Positions 15,125 to 23,199 of a DNA stretch of 48,225 nucleotides are shown here, piece after piece. Made by a program: the position numbers and the translations under genes. Within the stretch, counting starts at the first letter, position 1, and each line of letters begins with the position of its first letter. This DNA comes from Sediminibacterium sp. Gen4 (GTDB lineage: Bacteria; Bacteroidota; Bacteroidia; Chitinophagales; Chitinophagaceae). The DNA lies in the NCBI GenBank assembly GCA_013391385.1, contig JACBFI010000029.1, positions 1 through 48,225 of the forward strand, in the 5' to 3' direction. The notes below the pieces were generated by a model that made no database searches, was not told where the DNA came from, and was given only the letters and a program-made list of their open reading frames with translations.

Positions 15125-16420
15125 ATGTCTTTAGTAAAAAAGAAAATAGGAATAATAGGACTTGGGTATGTTGGTTTACCGCTGGCCGTTGAATTTGCAA
15201 AAAAGTATCAGGTAGTAGGGTTTGATATAAATGAAAGGAGAGTAGCTGAACTACTTAGTGGAAACGATAACACACTTGAAGTGACTAATACCACATTAAA
15301 AGATATATTAAAATCATCTAAAGACTTAAAAGATAATTGGTTTTATCCTTCTACTAAAATAGAGGATATGTCAGACTGTAATGTTTATATTGTGACAGTG
15401 CCAACACCAACAGATAAACATAATCGCCCCATACTTACTCCTATGTTAAAGGCGAGTAGTACAATTGCTAAAGTTTTGAAAAAAGATGATATTGTAATTT
15501 ATGAAAGTACAGTTTATCCAGGTGTGACTGAAGAAGAGTGTGTGCCTGTTTTAGAATCGGAATCTGGTCTTAAATTCAATATAGATTTTTTTGTCGGCTA
15601 TTCCCCAGAAAGAATCAATCCAGGAGATAAGCAACATACTGTTGCGAACATTGTTAAGGTAACATCCGGATCAACTCCTGAGATTGCGGAGATAATAGAT
15701 CAATTATATCGATCAATTATCACAGCAGGAACTTTTAAGGCATCAAGCATTAGAGTTGCAGAAGCAGCAAAAGTGATCGAGAATTCACAACGTGATATCA
15801 ATATTGCATTTGTAAATGAACTGTCTAAAATATTCCGTTTACTTGGAATTAATACAAATGAAGTATTGGACGCTGCTTCTACCAAATGGAACTTTCTGAA
15901 ATTTAAACCGGGATTAGTTGGTGGTCATTGCATAGGAGTAGATCCATATTATCTTGCGCAGAAAGCTCAGGAGGTTGGTTATTTCCCAGAGATCATACTG
16001 GCAGGTAGAAGAGTAAACGATGGCATGGGCAAATTTGTAGTATCTGAAACCGTAAAACTGATGATTAATAAAGACATTGCAGTAAGTGGTGCAAAAGTTT
16101 TGGTACTTGGTTTTACATTTAAAGAGAATTGTCCTGATGTGCGTAATACAAAAGTGATTGATATCGTTAACGAACTTAAAGTATATAATACTCAAGTTGT
16201 TATTGTAGATCCATGGGCGAACACTGAAGAGGTTCGTCATGAGTATCATGTAGAAACAATGCCAAGTGTGCCGGGTAATTTATTGTTTGATGCAGTAATC
16301 TTAGCGGTTGGTCATAAAGAATTTGTTTCGCTTAATCTGCAACAGTATTTAAAGACTAACTCAGTCGTGTTTGATGTGAAAGGAATATTGGATAATACCA
16401 TTTCAGACGGAAGTTTATAA
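15125..16420 (+). CDS. tviB: UDP-N-acetylhexosamine 6-dehydrogenase (TviB/WbpO type)
   Basis: This enzyme oxidises C6 of UDP-GlcNAc (or UDP-GalNAc) twice with NAD to give the uronic acid. The 431 residues show the Rossmann signature GIIGLGYVGLPLAVEFAKKY at the N-terminus. TVPTPTD and YESTVYPGVTEE follow, then YSPERINPGDKQ and the catalytic cysteine in GGHCIGVDPYYL (Cys269). A second nucleotide-binding domain begins near VLVLGFTFKENCPDVRNTK. The sequence is closer to the TviB/WbpO branch than to UDP-glucose dehydrogenases. The next gene is a WbpP-type epimerase, so the pair should yield UDP-GlcNAcA and UDP-GalNAcA. Confidence 0.92.
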   Translation: MSLVKKKIGIIGLGYVGLPLAVEFAKKYQVVGFDINERRVAELLSGNDNTLEVTNTTLKDILKSSKDLKDNWFYPSTKIEDMSDCNVYIVTVPTPTDKHNRPILTPMLKASSTIAKVLKKDDIVIYESTVYPGVTEEECVPVLESESGLKFNIDFFVGYSPERINPGDKQHTVANIVKVTSGSTPEIAEIIDQLYRSIITAGTFKASSIRVAEAAKVIENSQRDINIAFVNELSKIFRLLGINTNEVLDAASTKWNFLKFKPGLVGGHCIGVDPYYLAQKAQEVGYFPEIILAGRRVNDGMGKFVVSETVKLMINKDIAVSGAKVLVLGFTFKENCPDVRNTKVIDIVNELKVYNTQVVIVDPWANTEEVRHEYHVETMPSVPGNLLFDAVILAVGHKEFVSLNLQQYLKTNSVVFDVKGILDNTISDGSL

Positions 16421-16427
16421 ATAAAAA

Positions 16428-17453
16428 ATGTTTAATAAAGAACTTTATAATACAATATACCATCAAACGGATATTTCAAACTTTAAGTTTTTGATAACTG
16501 GAGGCGCTGGTTTTATCGGAAGTAACCTAGCAGAATACTTGTTGCGTAACAATGCGGGTCTTGTGCGCGTACTTGATAATTTGTCTAACGGCTATGCTGA
16601 AAATATCAGTCCATTTGAGAAATTAGCAAATTTTGAATTTATTAATGGTGACATACGTGATTTAGAAACTTGTCGTAAAGCAGTTGACGGTATCGACTAT
16701 ATCAGCCACCAGGCTGCATTGGGTTCTGTGCCAAGGTCTATTTCAGATCCCATTACCTCAAATGACGTGAATATATCCGGGTCACTTAATATGTTGGTTG
16801 CTGCCAAAGAATCCACATCCTTGAAAAGGATGGTATATGCAGCATCTTCTTCAACTTACGGTGATAGCATGGCTTTGCCAAAGATTGAAGGACATGAAGG
16901 GCGACCATTGAGTCCGTATGCGGTTACAAAAGCTGTTAATGAAATGTATGCTGAAGTATTTTCTAATATTTATGGATTACACACGATAGGTTTACGTTAT
17001 TTTAACGTATTTGGCCCAAAACAGAATCCCAACAATCCATACGCTGCAGTAATTTCTATTTTTTGTAGGAATTTTATTGAGGGATTGCCTTCTGTTATTT
17101 TTGGGGATGGTACCACGACTAGGGATTTTACCTTTATTGAGAATGTAGTTCAAGCGAATGTAAAAGCAATGTTTTTAGAGAGTATCTCTAGTCATGACGT
17201 TTTTAATGTTGCCTGCGGTGCACAGATCAGTCTAAATGATATTATTGACATCCTTGGTAAACTTTCAGGTAATCCCATGTCCGCTCAATACAGGGAAAGC
17301 CGAAAAGGAGATATTCGACACTCAAAAGCAAGTATTGCAAAAGCACAGGCTACATTAGGATACGAGCCACTGGTTAATTTTGAAGACGGTCTGGAAATTG
17401 TTTATCGTTGGTATAAAAACAGCGGATTAATCAAACAACACCAAAACGAATAA
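16428..17453 (+). CDS. wbpP: UDP-N-acetylhexosamine(uronic acid) 4-epimerase (WbpP/TviC type)
   Basis: An extended short-chain epimerase that inverts C4 of UDP-GlcNAc or UDP-GlcNAcA to the galacto form. The 341 residues include TGGAGFIGSNLAEYLLRNN near residue 24, HQAALGSVPRSI, AASSSTYGD and SPYAVTK with Tyr164 and Lys168. The N-terminal extension before the Rossmann fold (about 20 residues) and the QAALGSVPRS segment are typical of WbpP/TviC. It begins seven bases after the dehydrogenase stop. Whether the acid or the neutral sugar is the true substrate cannot be told from sequence. Confidence 0.9.
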   Translation: MFNKELYNTIYHQTDISNFKFLITGGAGFIGSNLAEYLLRNNAGLVRVLDNLSNGYAENISPFEKLANFEFINGDIRDLETCRKAVDGIDYISHQAALGSVPRSISDPITSNDVNISGSLNMLVAAKESTSLKRMVYAASSSTYGDSMALPKIEGHEGRPLSPYAVTKAVNEMYAEVFSNIYGLHTIGLRYFNVFGPKQNPNNPYAAVISIFCRNFIEGLPSVIFGDGTTTRDFTFIENVVQANVKAMFLESISSHDVFNVACGAQISLNDIIDILGKLSGNPMSAQYRESRKGDIRHSKASIAKAQATLGYEPLVNFEDGLEIVYRWYKNSGLIKQHQNE

Positions 17454-17459
17454 TAATAA

Positions 17460-18236
17460 ATGAAAGCGGTAATACTTGCAGGAGGTTTAGGAACGCGTAT
17501 TTCTGAGGAAACACACCTGAAGCCTAAGCCTATGATTGAAATCGGTGGAATGCCAATTTTATGGCATATTATGAAAATATATTCTTCCCATGGTGTAAAC
17601 GACTTTATAATCTGCTGTGGTTATAAGGGATATGTAATCAAAGAATATTTCGCAAATTACTTTCTGCATATGTCAGATGTAACATTTGATATGCACCAGA
17701 ATAAAATGGAGGTGCATTTTCAGAAAGCAGAGCCATGGCGTGTTACCCTTATAGATACCGGTGCTGAAACTCAAACAGGAGGTAGGCTGAAAAGGGTTTA
17801 TGAGTACATAAAGGATGAAGAATGTTTCTGCTTTACTTATGGTGATGGATTGTCTGATGTAAATATTACAGACCTGATCAACTTCCACAAAAAACATGGC
17901 AAGCTGGCCACAGTAACAGCAGTTCAACCCCCGGGACGTTATGGTGCATTGAACATACAGGGCGATAACAATGTTTCCGGTTTTTTGGAGAAGCCGAAAG
18001 GTGAAGGAGGGTATATCAACGGGGGGTATTTTGTATTGTCTCCAAAATGTGTTTCGCTTATAGAAGGCGACGACACTCCGTGGGAGATAGTTCCGCTTTC
18101 TACACTGGCTACTGATGGACAACTACAGGCTTATGAACACAACCGGTTCTGGCAGGCTATGGATACACTTAGGGAAAAAATGCTACTTGAAGAACTATGG
18201 ACTTCTGGCAAAGCGCCATGGAAAAACTGGAAATAA
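17460..18236 (+). CDS. rfbF: Glucose-1-phosphate cytidylyltransferase
   Basis: RfbF (DdhA) makes CDP-glucose from CTP and glucose-1-phosphate, the entry to CDP-3,6-dideoxyhexoses. The 258 residues begin MKAVILAGGLGTRISEETHL, followed by KPKPMIEIGGMPILWHIMK, the ICCGYKGYVIKEYF segment, TGGRLKRV and FCFTYGDGLSDV with the metal-binding Asp. The Gly-rich start with RISEET distinguishes it from thymidylyl- and uridylyltransferases. It starts six bases after the epimerase and is followed by rfbG and rfbH in the order seen in classical dideoxyhexose clusters. Confidence 0.97.
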   Translation: MKAVILAGGLGTRISEETHLKPKPMIEIGGMPILWHIMKIYSSHGVNDFIICCGYKGYVIKEYFANYFLHMSDVTFDMHQNKMEVHFQKAEPWRVTLIDTGAETQTGGRLKRVYEYIKDEECFCFTYGDGLSDVNITDLINFHKKHGKLATVTAVQPPGRYGALNIQGDNNVSGFLEKPKGEGGYINGGYFVLSPKCVSLIEGDDTPWEIVPLSTLATDGQLQAYEHNRFWQAMDTLREKMLLEELWTSGKAPWKNWK

Positions 18237-18243
18237 AAATAAG

Positions 18244-19302
18244 ATGAACAAATCATTGCTTGATTTTTTTAGTGGTAAGAAAGTATTTATTACAGGTCAT
18301 ACCGGTTTTAAAGGGTCTTGGCTGAGCTACCTGCTCAGCGAACATGGTGCAATCGTAAAAGGGTATTCAAAAGCCCCCAACACCGATCCTAATTTATTCG
18401 ACCTTCTCGGACTGGAGAATAAAGTGGAATCTTCTATCAATGATATCAACGATTTTGTGAAGCTCAAGAAGGCAATTCTCGATTTTGAACCAGAATTTAT
18501 CCTACACCTAGCGGCACAACCGCTAGTAAGGTATTCCTATAAAAACTCGTTGGAAACACACCAGACTAATATCGTCGGTACAGCCAACGTATTGGAAGCT
18601 GCGCGAAAATTGAAAAACGTTTGTTCAGTTATATGTGTAACAACCGATAAAGTGTATAAAAACAAAGAATGGGAATTTCCTTACCGCGAAATAGATGAGT
18701 TGGGTGGGTATGATCCTTACAGTTCGAGTAAGGCTGCAGCAGAGTTAATCATTTCATCTTATCGCGAATCATTTTTTCAACAGGGACATGTGCAGATCGC
18801 AAGTGTGAGGGCTGGGAATGTGATTGGTGGCGGCGATTGGTCTGAAGACAGGTTGATCCCCGATATCGTCAGGTCTATAGCAAAAGGCGAACGTGTGGAA
18901 ATAAGGAATCCGAACGCCATTAGGCCGTGGCAGCATGTGCTGGACCCGCTTTTTGGATACCTGAAATTGGCCATGTTGATGCACAAGGAACCGCGGCGTT
19001 ATGACCAAGCCTGGAATTTTGGTCCAAAGAGCAACGAAGTCAAATCTGTTTTAGATGTTGTAAATGTGTTTTATGCAACAAACGATATGGAGGTAGACTA
19101 CCAGCTCAGTATACAGGATAAAATGCATGAAGCAGGAATTTTAAAACTCGACATTTCAAAATCTTCCGTGTTCCTAGGCTGGACTCCGATTTTGAATTCT
19201 CAGCAAGCAATTGAAACAACCGCCAGATGGTACAGGTCTTTTCTTGCGGAAGTGCCAGCGGAGGAATTGGTAAAACAGGATATCAGCCTTTTTATAAAAT
19301 AG
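18244..19302 (+). CDS. rfbG: CDP-glucose 4,6-dehydratase
   Basis: RfbG (DdhB) converts CDP-glucose to CDP-4-keto-6-deoxyglucose with bound NAD. The 352 residues from MNKSLLDFFSGKKVFITGHT show the GHTGFKGSW nucleotide loop (18-26), HLAAQPLVRYSYKNSLETHQ, VTTDKVYKN with the catalytic Thr-Asp-Lys, and PYSSSK with Tyr159 and Lys163. RAGNVIGGGDWSEDRLIPD is typical of this enzyme. A longer frame reaches back into rfbF to 18115, but the extension has no family counterpart. The ATG at 18244, seven bases after rfbF, is preferred. Confidence 0.97.
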   Translation: MNKSLLDFFSGKKVFITGHTGFKGSWLSYLLSEHGAIVKGYSKAPNTDPNLFDLLGLENKVESSINDINDFVKLKKAILDFEPEFILHLAAQPLVRYSYKNSLETHQTNIVGTANVLEAARKLKNVCSVICVTTDKVYKNKEWEFPYREIDELGGYDPYSSSKAAAELIISSYRESFFQQGHVQIASVRAGNVIGGGDWSEDRLIPDIVRSIAKGERVEIRNPNAIRPWQHVLDPLFGYLKLAMLMHKEPRRYDQAWNFGPKSNEVKSVLDVVNVFYATNDMEVDYQLSIQDKMHEAGILKLDISKSSVFLGWTPILNSQQAIETTARWYRSFLAEVPAEELVKQDISLFIK

Positions 19303-19307
19303 AATCT

Positions 19308-20618
19308 ATGAATTTTGATTACAAGAACATTGTATCCGACTCTTTGCGTAATGAGCTATCTGCCATTATAGCAAATAACGTTTCCCAAAAGATAGTTCCG
19401 GGTGTTAATTACATTCCTGTAACAGGGAAAGTAATAGATGTTGATGATATCTTGCACGGTGTTGACGCAACCCTCGATTCGTGGTTAACAGCTGGTCGTT
19501 ATTCGCAGGAGATGGAAAGAGAACTGGCGCGTTACTTTGGCAGCCGTTTCTCGTTTCTCGTTAATTCCGGTTCATCTGCGAACCTCCTTGCTTTTTATGC
19601 ATTAACCTCTCCAAAACTCATTGACAGGGCGATCAGGCCTGGTGATGAAATTATTACCGTGGCGGCAGGATTTCCTACTACCATTAACCCGATGATACAA
19701 TTCGGCTGTATCCCGGTTTTCATAGATGTTGATATACCTACCTACAATATCAAGGCTGATGAAATAGAAAGAGCCATTACATCCAAAACCAAAGCGATCA
19801 TGATCGCTCACGCGCTCGGTAATCCTTTTGATCTGAAAACGGTAATGGAAATTGCACGCAAATACAATCTCTGGGTTATCGAGGACGATTGCGATTCACT
19901 TGGAGCGACCTACAACGGGAAGAAGACAGGAACGTTCGGCGACCTTGCCACACTTTCTTTTTACCCGGCTCACCATATCACGATGGGAGAAGGGGGGGCT
20001 GTATTGGTTAACAATGCTAAACTCAAAAAAATTACCGAAAGTTTCCGTGATTGGGGACGTGATTGCTGGTGTGCTCCTGGAAAAGACAATACATGCGGAG
20101 AAAGGTTTTGCCAGAAACTTGGTGAACTGCCTGAAGGATACGATCATAAATACACTTATTCGCATATCGGCTTTAACCTGAAAGTTACCGATACGCAGGC
20201 GGCAATCGGGCTTAATCAGCTTCGCAAAGCAGATCATTTTGTAAAAAGAAGACGCGAAAATCACGCAATGCTTTACCAGAAAATGAAATCGCTGGAAGAA
20301 CATTTCATTCTTCCCGAAGCTACCCCTAACGCGGATCCTAGTTGGTTTGGATTTATGCTTACAGTGAGACCTGGCTCGCCTATTTCAAGAAATAAACTTG
20401 TCAATCAACTCGAAGACAATAAAATCGGAACCAGACTGTTTTTCGGCGGTAACCTTCTCAAGCAACCCGCATACTCCAATATCAATTGCAGGAAAATGGA
20501 TGACCTAGCGAACACAGACCTTATCATGAACAATTCATTCTGGTTAGGTGTTTGGCCGGGCCTCAAAGAAAATCACTACGATTACATCGTTGAAAAAATC
20601 AATCAATTAATTAAATAG
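19308..20618 (+). CDS. rfbH: CDP-6-deoxy-D-xylo-4-hexulose-3-dehydrase (E1)
   Basis: RfbH (DdhC/AscC, E1) removes the C3 hydroxyl of CDP-4-keto-6-deoxyglucose using PMP and an iron-sulfur cluster, giving CDP-4-keto-3,6-dideoxyglucose after reduction. The 436 residues show the hallmark change: in SFYPAHHITMGEGG a His (His222) replaces the Lys that holds PLP in ordinary aminotransferases. A Cys-rich insert RDCWCAPGKDNTCGERFC (Cys253, 255, 263, 268) supplies cluster ligands. The frame extends back to 19227, but ATG at 19308 gives the family N-terminus. The partner reductase E3 (DdhD/AscD) is not in the window. Confidence 0.96.
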   Translation: MNFDYKNIVSDSLRNELSAIIANNVSQKIVPGVNYIPVTGKVIDVDDILHGVDATLDSWLTAGRYSQEMERELARYFGSRFSFLVNSGSSANLLAFYALTSPKLIDRAIRPGDEIITVAAGFPTTINPMIQFGCIPVFIDVDIPTYNIKADEIERAITSKTKAIMIAHALGNPFDLKTVMEIARKYNLWVIEDDCDSLGATYNGKKTGTFGDLATLSFYPAHHITMGEGGAVLVNNAKLKKITESFRDWGRDCWCAPGKDNTCGERFCQKLGELPEGYDHKYTYSHIGFNLKVTDTQAAIGLNQLRKADHFVKRRRENHAMLYQKMKSLEEHFILPEATPNADPSWFGFMLTVRPGSPISRNKLVNQLEDNKIGTRLFFGGNLLKQPAYSNINCRKMDDLANTDLIMNNSFWLGVWPGLKENHYDYIVEKINQLIK

Positions 20619-20624
20619 TATAAA

Positions 20625-22385
20625 ATGAATCATCAAGTTTTTGTTGAAAATTGCAGAAATGAGTTTTCTTTTTTAAAGAACCCAGATAACATTTCAAATT
20701 TACTTGCTTCGCATGTGCAGGTTATTAATGGTGGTTACCTTGTTCCTTTAACAGGGATACATCTCAATAACGATGAAATACTGGAATCACTTTGGTCATG
20801 GCGCGAAGAACATTATTACGCATACCCTTCAAGAAATAAAACGACAATCGAAAGCACCCGTAATTGGATTCAGAAAGCTGTTATCGATAACCCTGACAGG
20901 ATTTTGTTCCTGATTTATGATGAACGGCAGAAATTCGTTGGTCATGCAGGTTTTGCAGATGCTGGCAATGCGGATTGTGAACTTGAATTCGACAATATTC
21001 TTCGTGGCGATAAAACTGCGAGGAAAGGATTGATGGCAGATGTGATGGCAACACTCGAAAATTGGGCAAGAACAGTATTGTTTCCGAACGGTTTTTACCT
21101 GCGTGTGCTGGAAAGCAACAAACATGCAGTGACATTCTACAATAAAATTGGATTTGTTGAAAGCTCCAAATATGGATTGGTAAGAGAAGATGTTGAGAAT
21201 GGATACAGGCTGATTAAAGCTGCTGAAGCTGACCAACTTGCAGACAGCTTTATCGTTATGAAACCTGCTTTGAAAACAAATGCCGGTAAAAAAATGATCC
21301 TGACCGCCGGCCCTTCGATCGGCAGCAGGGAGAAAGTATATGCGCTTGATGCAGCAACAAAAGGATGGAACAATGAATGGAGTAAGTATCTCACATTGTT
21401 CGAAAAAAAATTCGCAGAGTACGTAGGCGTTAAATATGCAATCGCTACATCTTCTTGCACAGGTGCCTTACATATCTCACTAAATGCATTGGGCATAGGA
21501 CCTGGTGACGAAGTAATCGTTCCTGAAGTTACATGGGTTGCAAGTGCAAACGCGATCAGGTACGTGGGAGCTACTCCGGTGTTTGCAGATGTTGACAAAA
21601 ACACGTGGAATGTTTCTGCGGAATCGATCAGAAGTTTGATCAATGAGAGGACCAAAGCAATAATTCCAGTACACCTTTATGGAAACCCTTGTGATATGGA
21701 CCCTATTATGCAGATCGCAAAAGAGAATAACCTCTATGTTGTAGAAGATGCTGCACCATCTATCGGCGCAGAATACAAAGGTAAAAAAACAGGGTCGTTC
21801 GGACATTTCGCTGCATTCAGCTTCCAGGGAGCAAAACTGGCGGTAACAGGAGAAGGCGGGATGATCTGTACAAATGATGATGAGCTTTACAAAAAGGCCT
21901 ACCGTATATGGGACCAGGGAAGAATACCAGGAACATTCTGGATTGAAGAACTGGGTGTGAAATATAAAATGTCGAATATACAGGCGGCATTGGGATTAGG
22001 CCAATTAATGAGGAACGATGCGATGGTTGAAGCAAAACGCAGAATCAACGAATGGTACAAAGCCAGGCTCGGAAACATATCTCAACTCGATTTCTGGCAG
22101 GAAGAAGCTGATTCAAAATGTATTTATTGGATGACCAATATCCGCCTCAACGAAAATGCAACTATTTCCCGAGATGAGTTTTGTAAGAGATTAAAAGAAA
22201 ACAACGTAGATACAAGACCTGTCTTCCCTCCTATCAGCCAATATCCTTACTGGCCTAAAAAGCAGGACCCACAACCTGTGGCAAATGAAGTAGGTGTTAC
22301 CGGGATCAACCTGCCCAGCGGTGTAGGGCTTACTAAGGAAGAAGTGGAATATGTATGTGATAAAATCATTGAAATCTTAAAATAA
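20625..22385 (+). CDS. Fusion of GNAT N-acyltransferase and DegT/DnrJ sugar aminotransferase
   Basis: The protein has 586 residues in two domains. Residues 1 to about 215 look like a GNAT acetyltransferase (WSWREEHYYAYPSRNKTT early, FVGHAGFADAGNADCELEFD, then FYLRVLESNKHAVTFYNKIG with the typical N..A..FY.K.GF end). Residues about 222-586 are a PLP-dependent sugar aminotransferase (EVIVPEVTWVASANAIRYVG, VVEDAAPSIGAEYKGKKTGS, and FSFQGAKLAVTGEGG with the PLP lysine Lys404). It should transfer an amino group to a keto sugar and then acylate it. It sits between rfbH and a split transketolase, so the substrate is probably CDP-linked. Separate genes are the usual arrangement; the fusion is unusual. 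Confidence 0.88.
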   Translation: MNHQVFVENCRNEFSFLKNPDNISNLLASHVQVINGGYLVPLTGIHLNNDEILESLWSWREEHYYAYPSRNKTTIESTRNWIQKAVIDNPDRILFLIYDERQKFVGHAGFADAGNADCELEFDNILRGDKTARKGLMADVMATLENWARTVLFPNGFYLRVLESNKHAVTFYNKIGFVESSKYGLVREDVENGYRLIKAAEADQLADSFIVMKPALKTNAGKKMILTAGPSIGSREKVYALDAATKGWNNEWSKYLTLFEKKFAEYVGVKYAIATSSCTGALHISLNALGIGPGDEVIVPEVTWVASANAIRYVGATPVFADVDKNTWNVSAESIRSLINERTKAIIPVHLYGNPCDMDPIMQIAKENNLYVVEDAAPSIGAEYKGKKTGSFGHFAAFSFQGAKLAVTGEGGMICTNDDELYKKAYRIWDQGRIPGTFWIEELGVKYKMSNIQAALGLGQLMRNDAMVEAKRRINEWYKARLGNISQLDFWQEEADSKCIYWMTNIRLNENATISRDEFCKRLKENNVDTRPVFPPISQYPYWPKKQDPQPVANEVGVTGINLPSGVGLTKEEVEYVCDKIIEILK

Positions 22386-22389
22386 AAAT

Positions 22390-23199
22390 ATGTCGTCAAG
22401 TGCAGATCTGGCGCAGAAAATCAGGCAACACATTGTAAGAATGGTCCATAACTCAGGTGGCTCACATCTTGCCAGTGCTCTCTCAATTGTAGATATTGTT
22501 AGTGTGCTATATAATGAAGTGCTCAAGTTCGATTCCGGTAATCATCAGTGGAGTGAAAGAGACAGGTTTATCCTCAGCAAGGGGCATGGTTGTACTCCTA
22601 TATACGCCGCTCTCGCTGAGTCTGGTTTTTTCCCAGTAACGGATCTTGACACCTACGGAAAAAATTCATCTATTCTGATGAATCATATCAGTCATAAGGT
22701 ATCAGGGGTAGAGTTTTCTACTGGAGCGCTTGGGCATGGTTTGCCGTTTGGTGTTGGTAAAGCCAAAGCTGCTAAAATGAGTAAACAGTCATGGAATACT
22801 TATGTGGTACTCAGCGATGGAGAACTTGATGAAGGGTCAAACTGGGAAGCTTTTATGTTCGCTGCTCACCACAAGCTTGATAACCTGACTGCGATCATCG
22901 ACTATAATAAACTGCAAAGCCTCGATACTGTTGAGAATACATTGAATCTTGAGCCCCTTTATTCCAAACTAAAGTCTTTCGGTTGGGCAGTTTACGAAGT
23001 AGATGGTCATGACCATGGGCAACTGGCAAAGACCTTACCTCTATTGAATGAAGGAAAGCCCAAAGTAATCATCGCTCATACAACAAAAGGCAAAGGTGTC
23101 AGCTTTATGGAACACAAAGTAGAATGGCACTACAAAACGCCGAATGTTAACGAATTAGCAGACGCACTGGCTGAAATACAACAAAAAAAATCAAAATGA
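22390..23199 (+). CDS. Transketolase-like protein, N-terminal (TPP-binding) subunit
   Basis: This is the pyrophosphate-binding half of a split transketolase, 269 residues. It shows RDRFILSKGHGCTPIYAALA, SGVEFSTGALGHGLPFGVGK, and the TPP motif SDGELDEGSNWEA...DYNKLQ (the leading Gly is Ser here). KVIIAHTTKGKGVSFMEHK and WHYKTP follow, as in transketolases. It overlaps the C-terminal half by four bases (ATGA), which implies translational coupling and a heterotetramer. Its place after rfbFGH and an aminotransferase points to a role in sugar-nucleotide chemistry, such as transfer of a two-carbon ketol to a keto sugar. A role in the pentose pathway is less likely. Confidence 0.92.
   Translation: MSSSADLAQKIRQHIVRMVHNSGGSHLASALSIVDIVSVLYNEVLKFDSGNHQWSERDRFILSKGHGCTPIYAALAESGFFPVTDLDTYGKNSSILMNHISHKVSGVEFSTGALGHGLPFGVGKAKAAKMSKQSWNTYVVLSDGELDEGSNWEAFMFAAHHKLDNLTAIIDYNKLQSLDTVENTLNLEPLYSKLKSFGWAVYEVDGHDHGQLAKTLPLLNEGKPKVIIAHTTKGKGVSFMEHKVEWHYKTPNVNELADALAEIQQKKSK

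Noticed and set aside
18115-18243. Upstream extension of rfbG
   Set aside because: It lies within rfbF in another frame and adds residues with no counterpart in CDP-glucose dehydratases.
20829-21236. Cys-rich antisense frames over the GNAT-aminotransferase gene
   Set aside because: They are shadows of a strongly supported gene on the other strand and show no domain or start signal.
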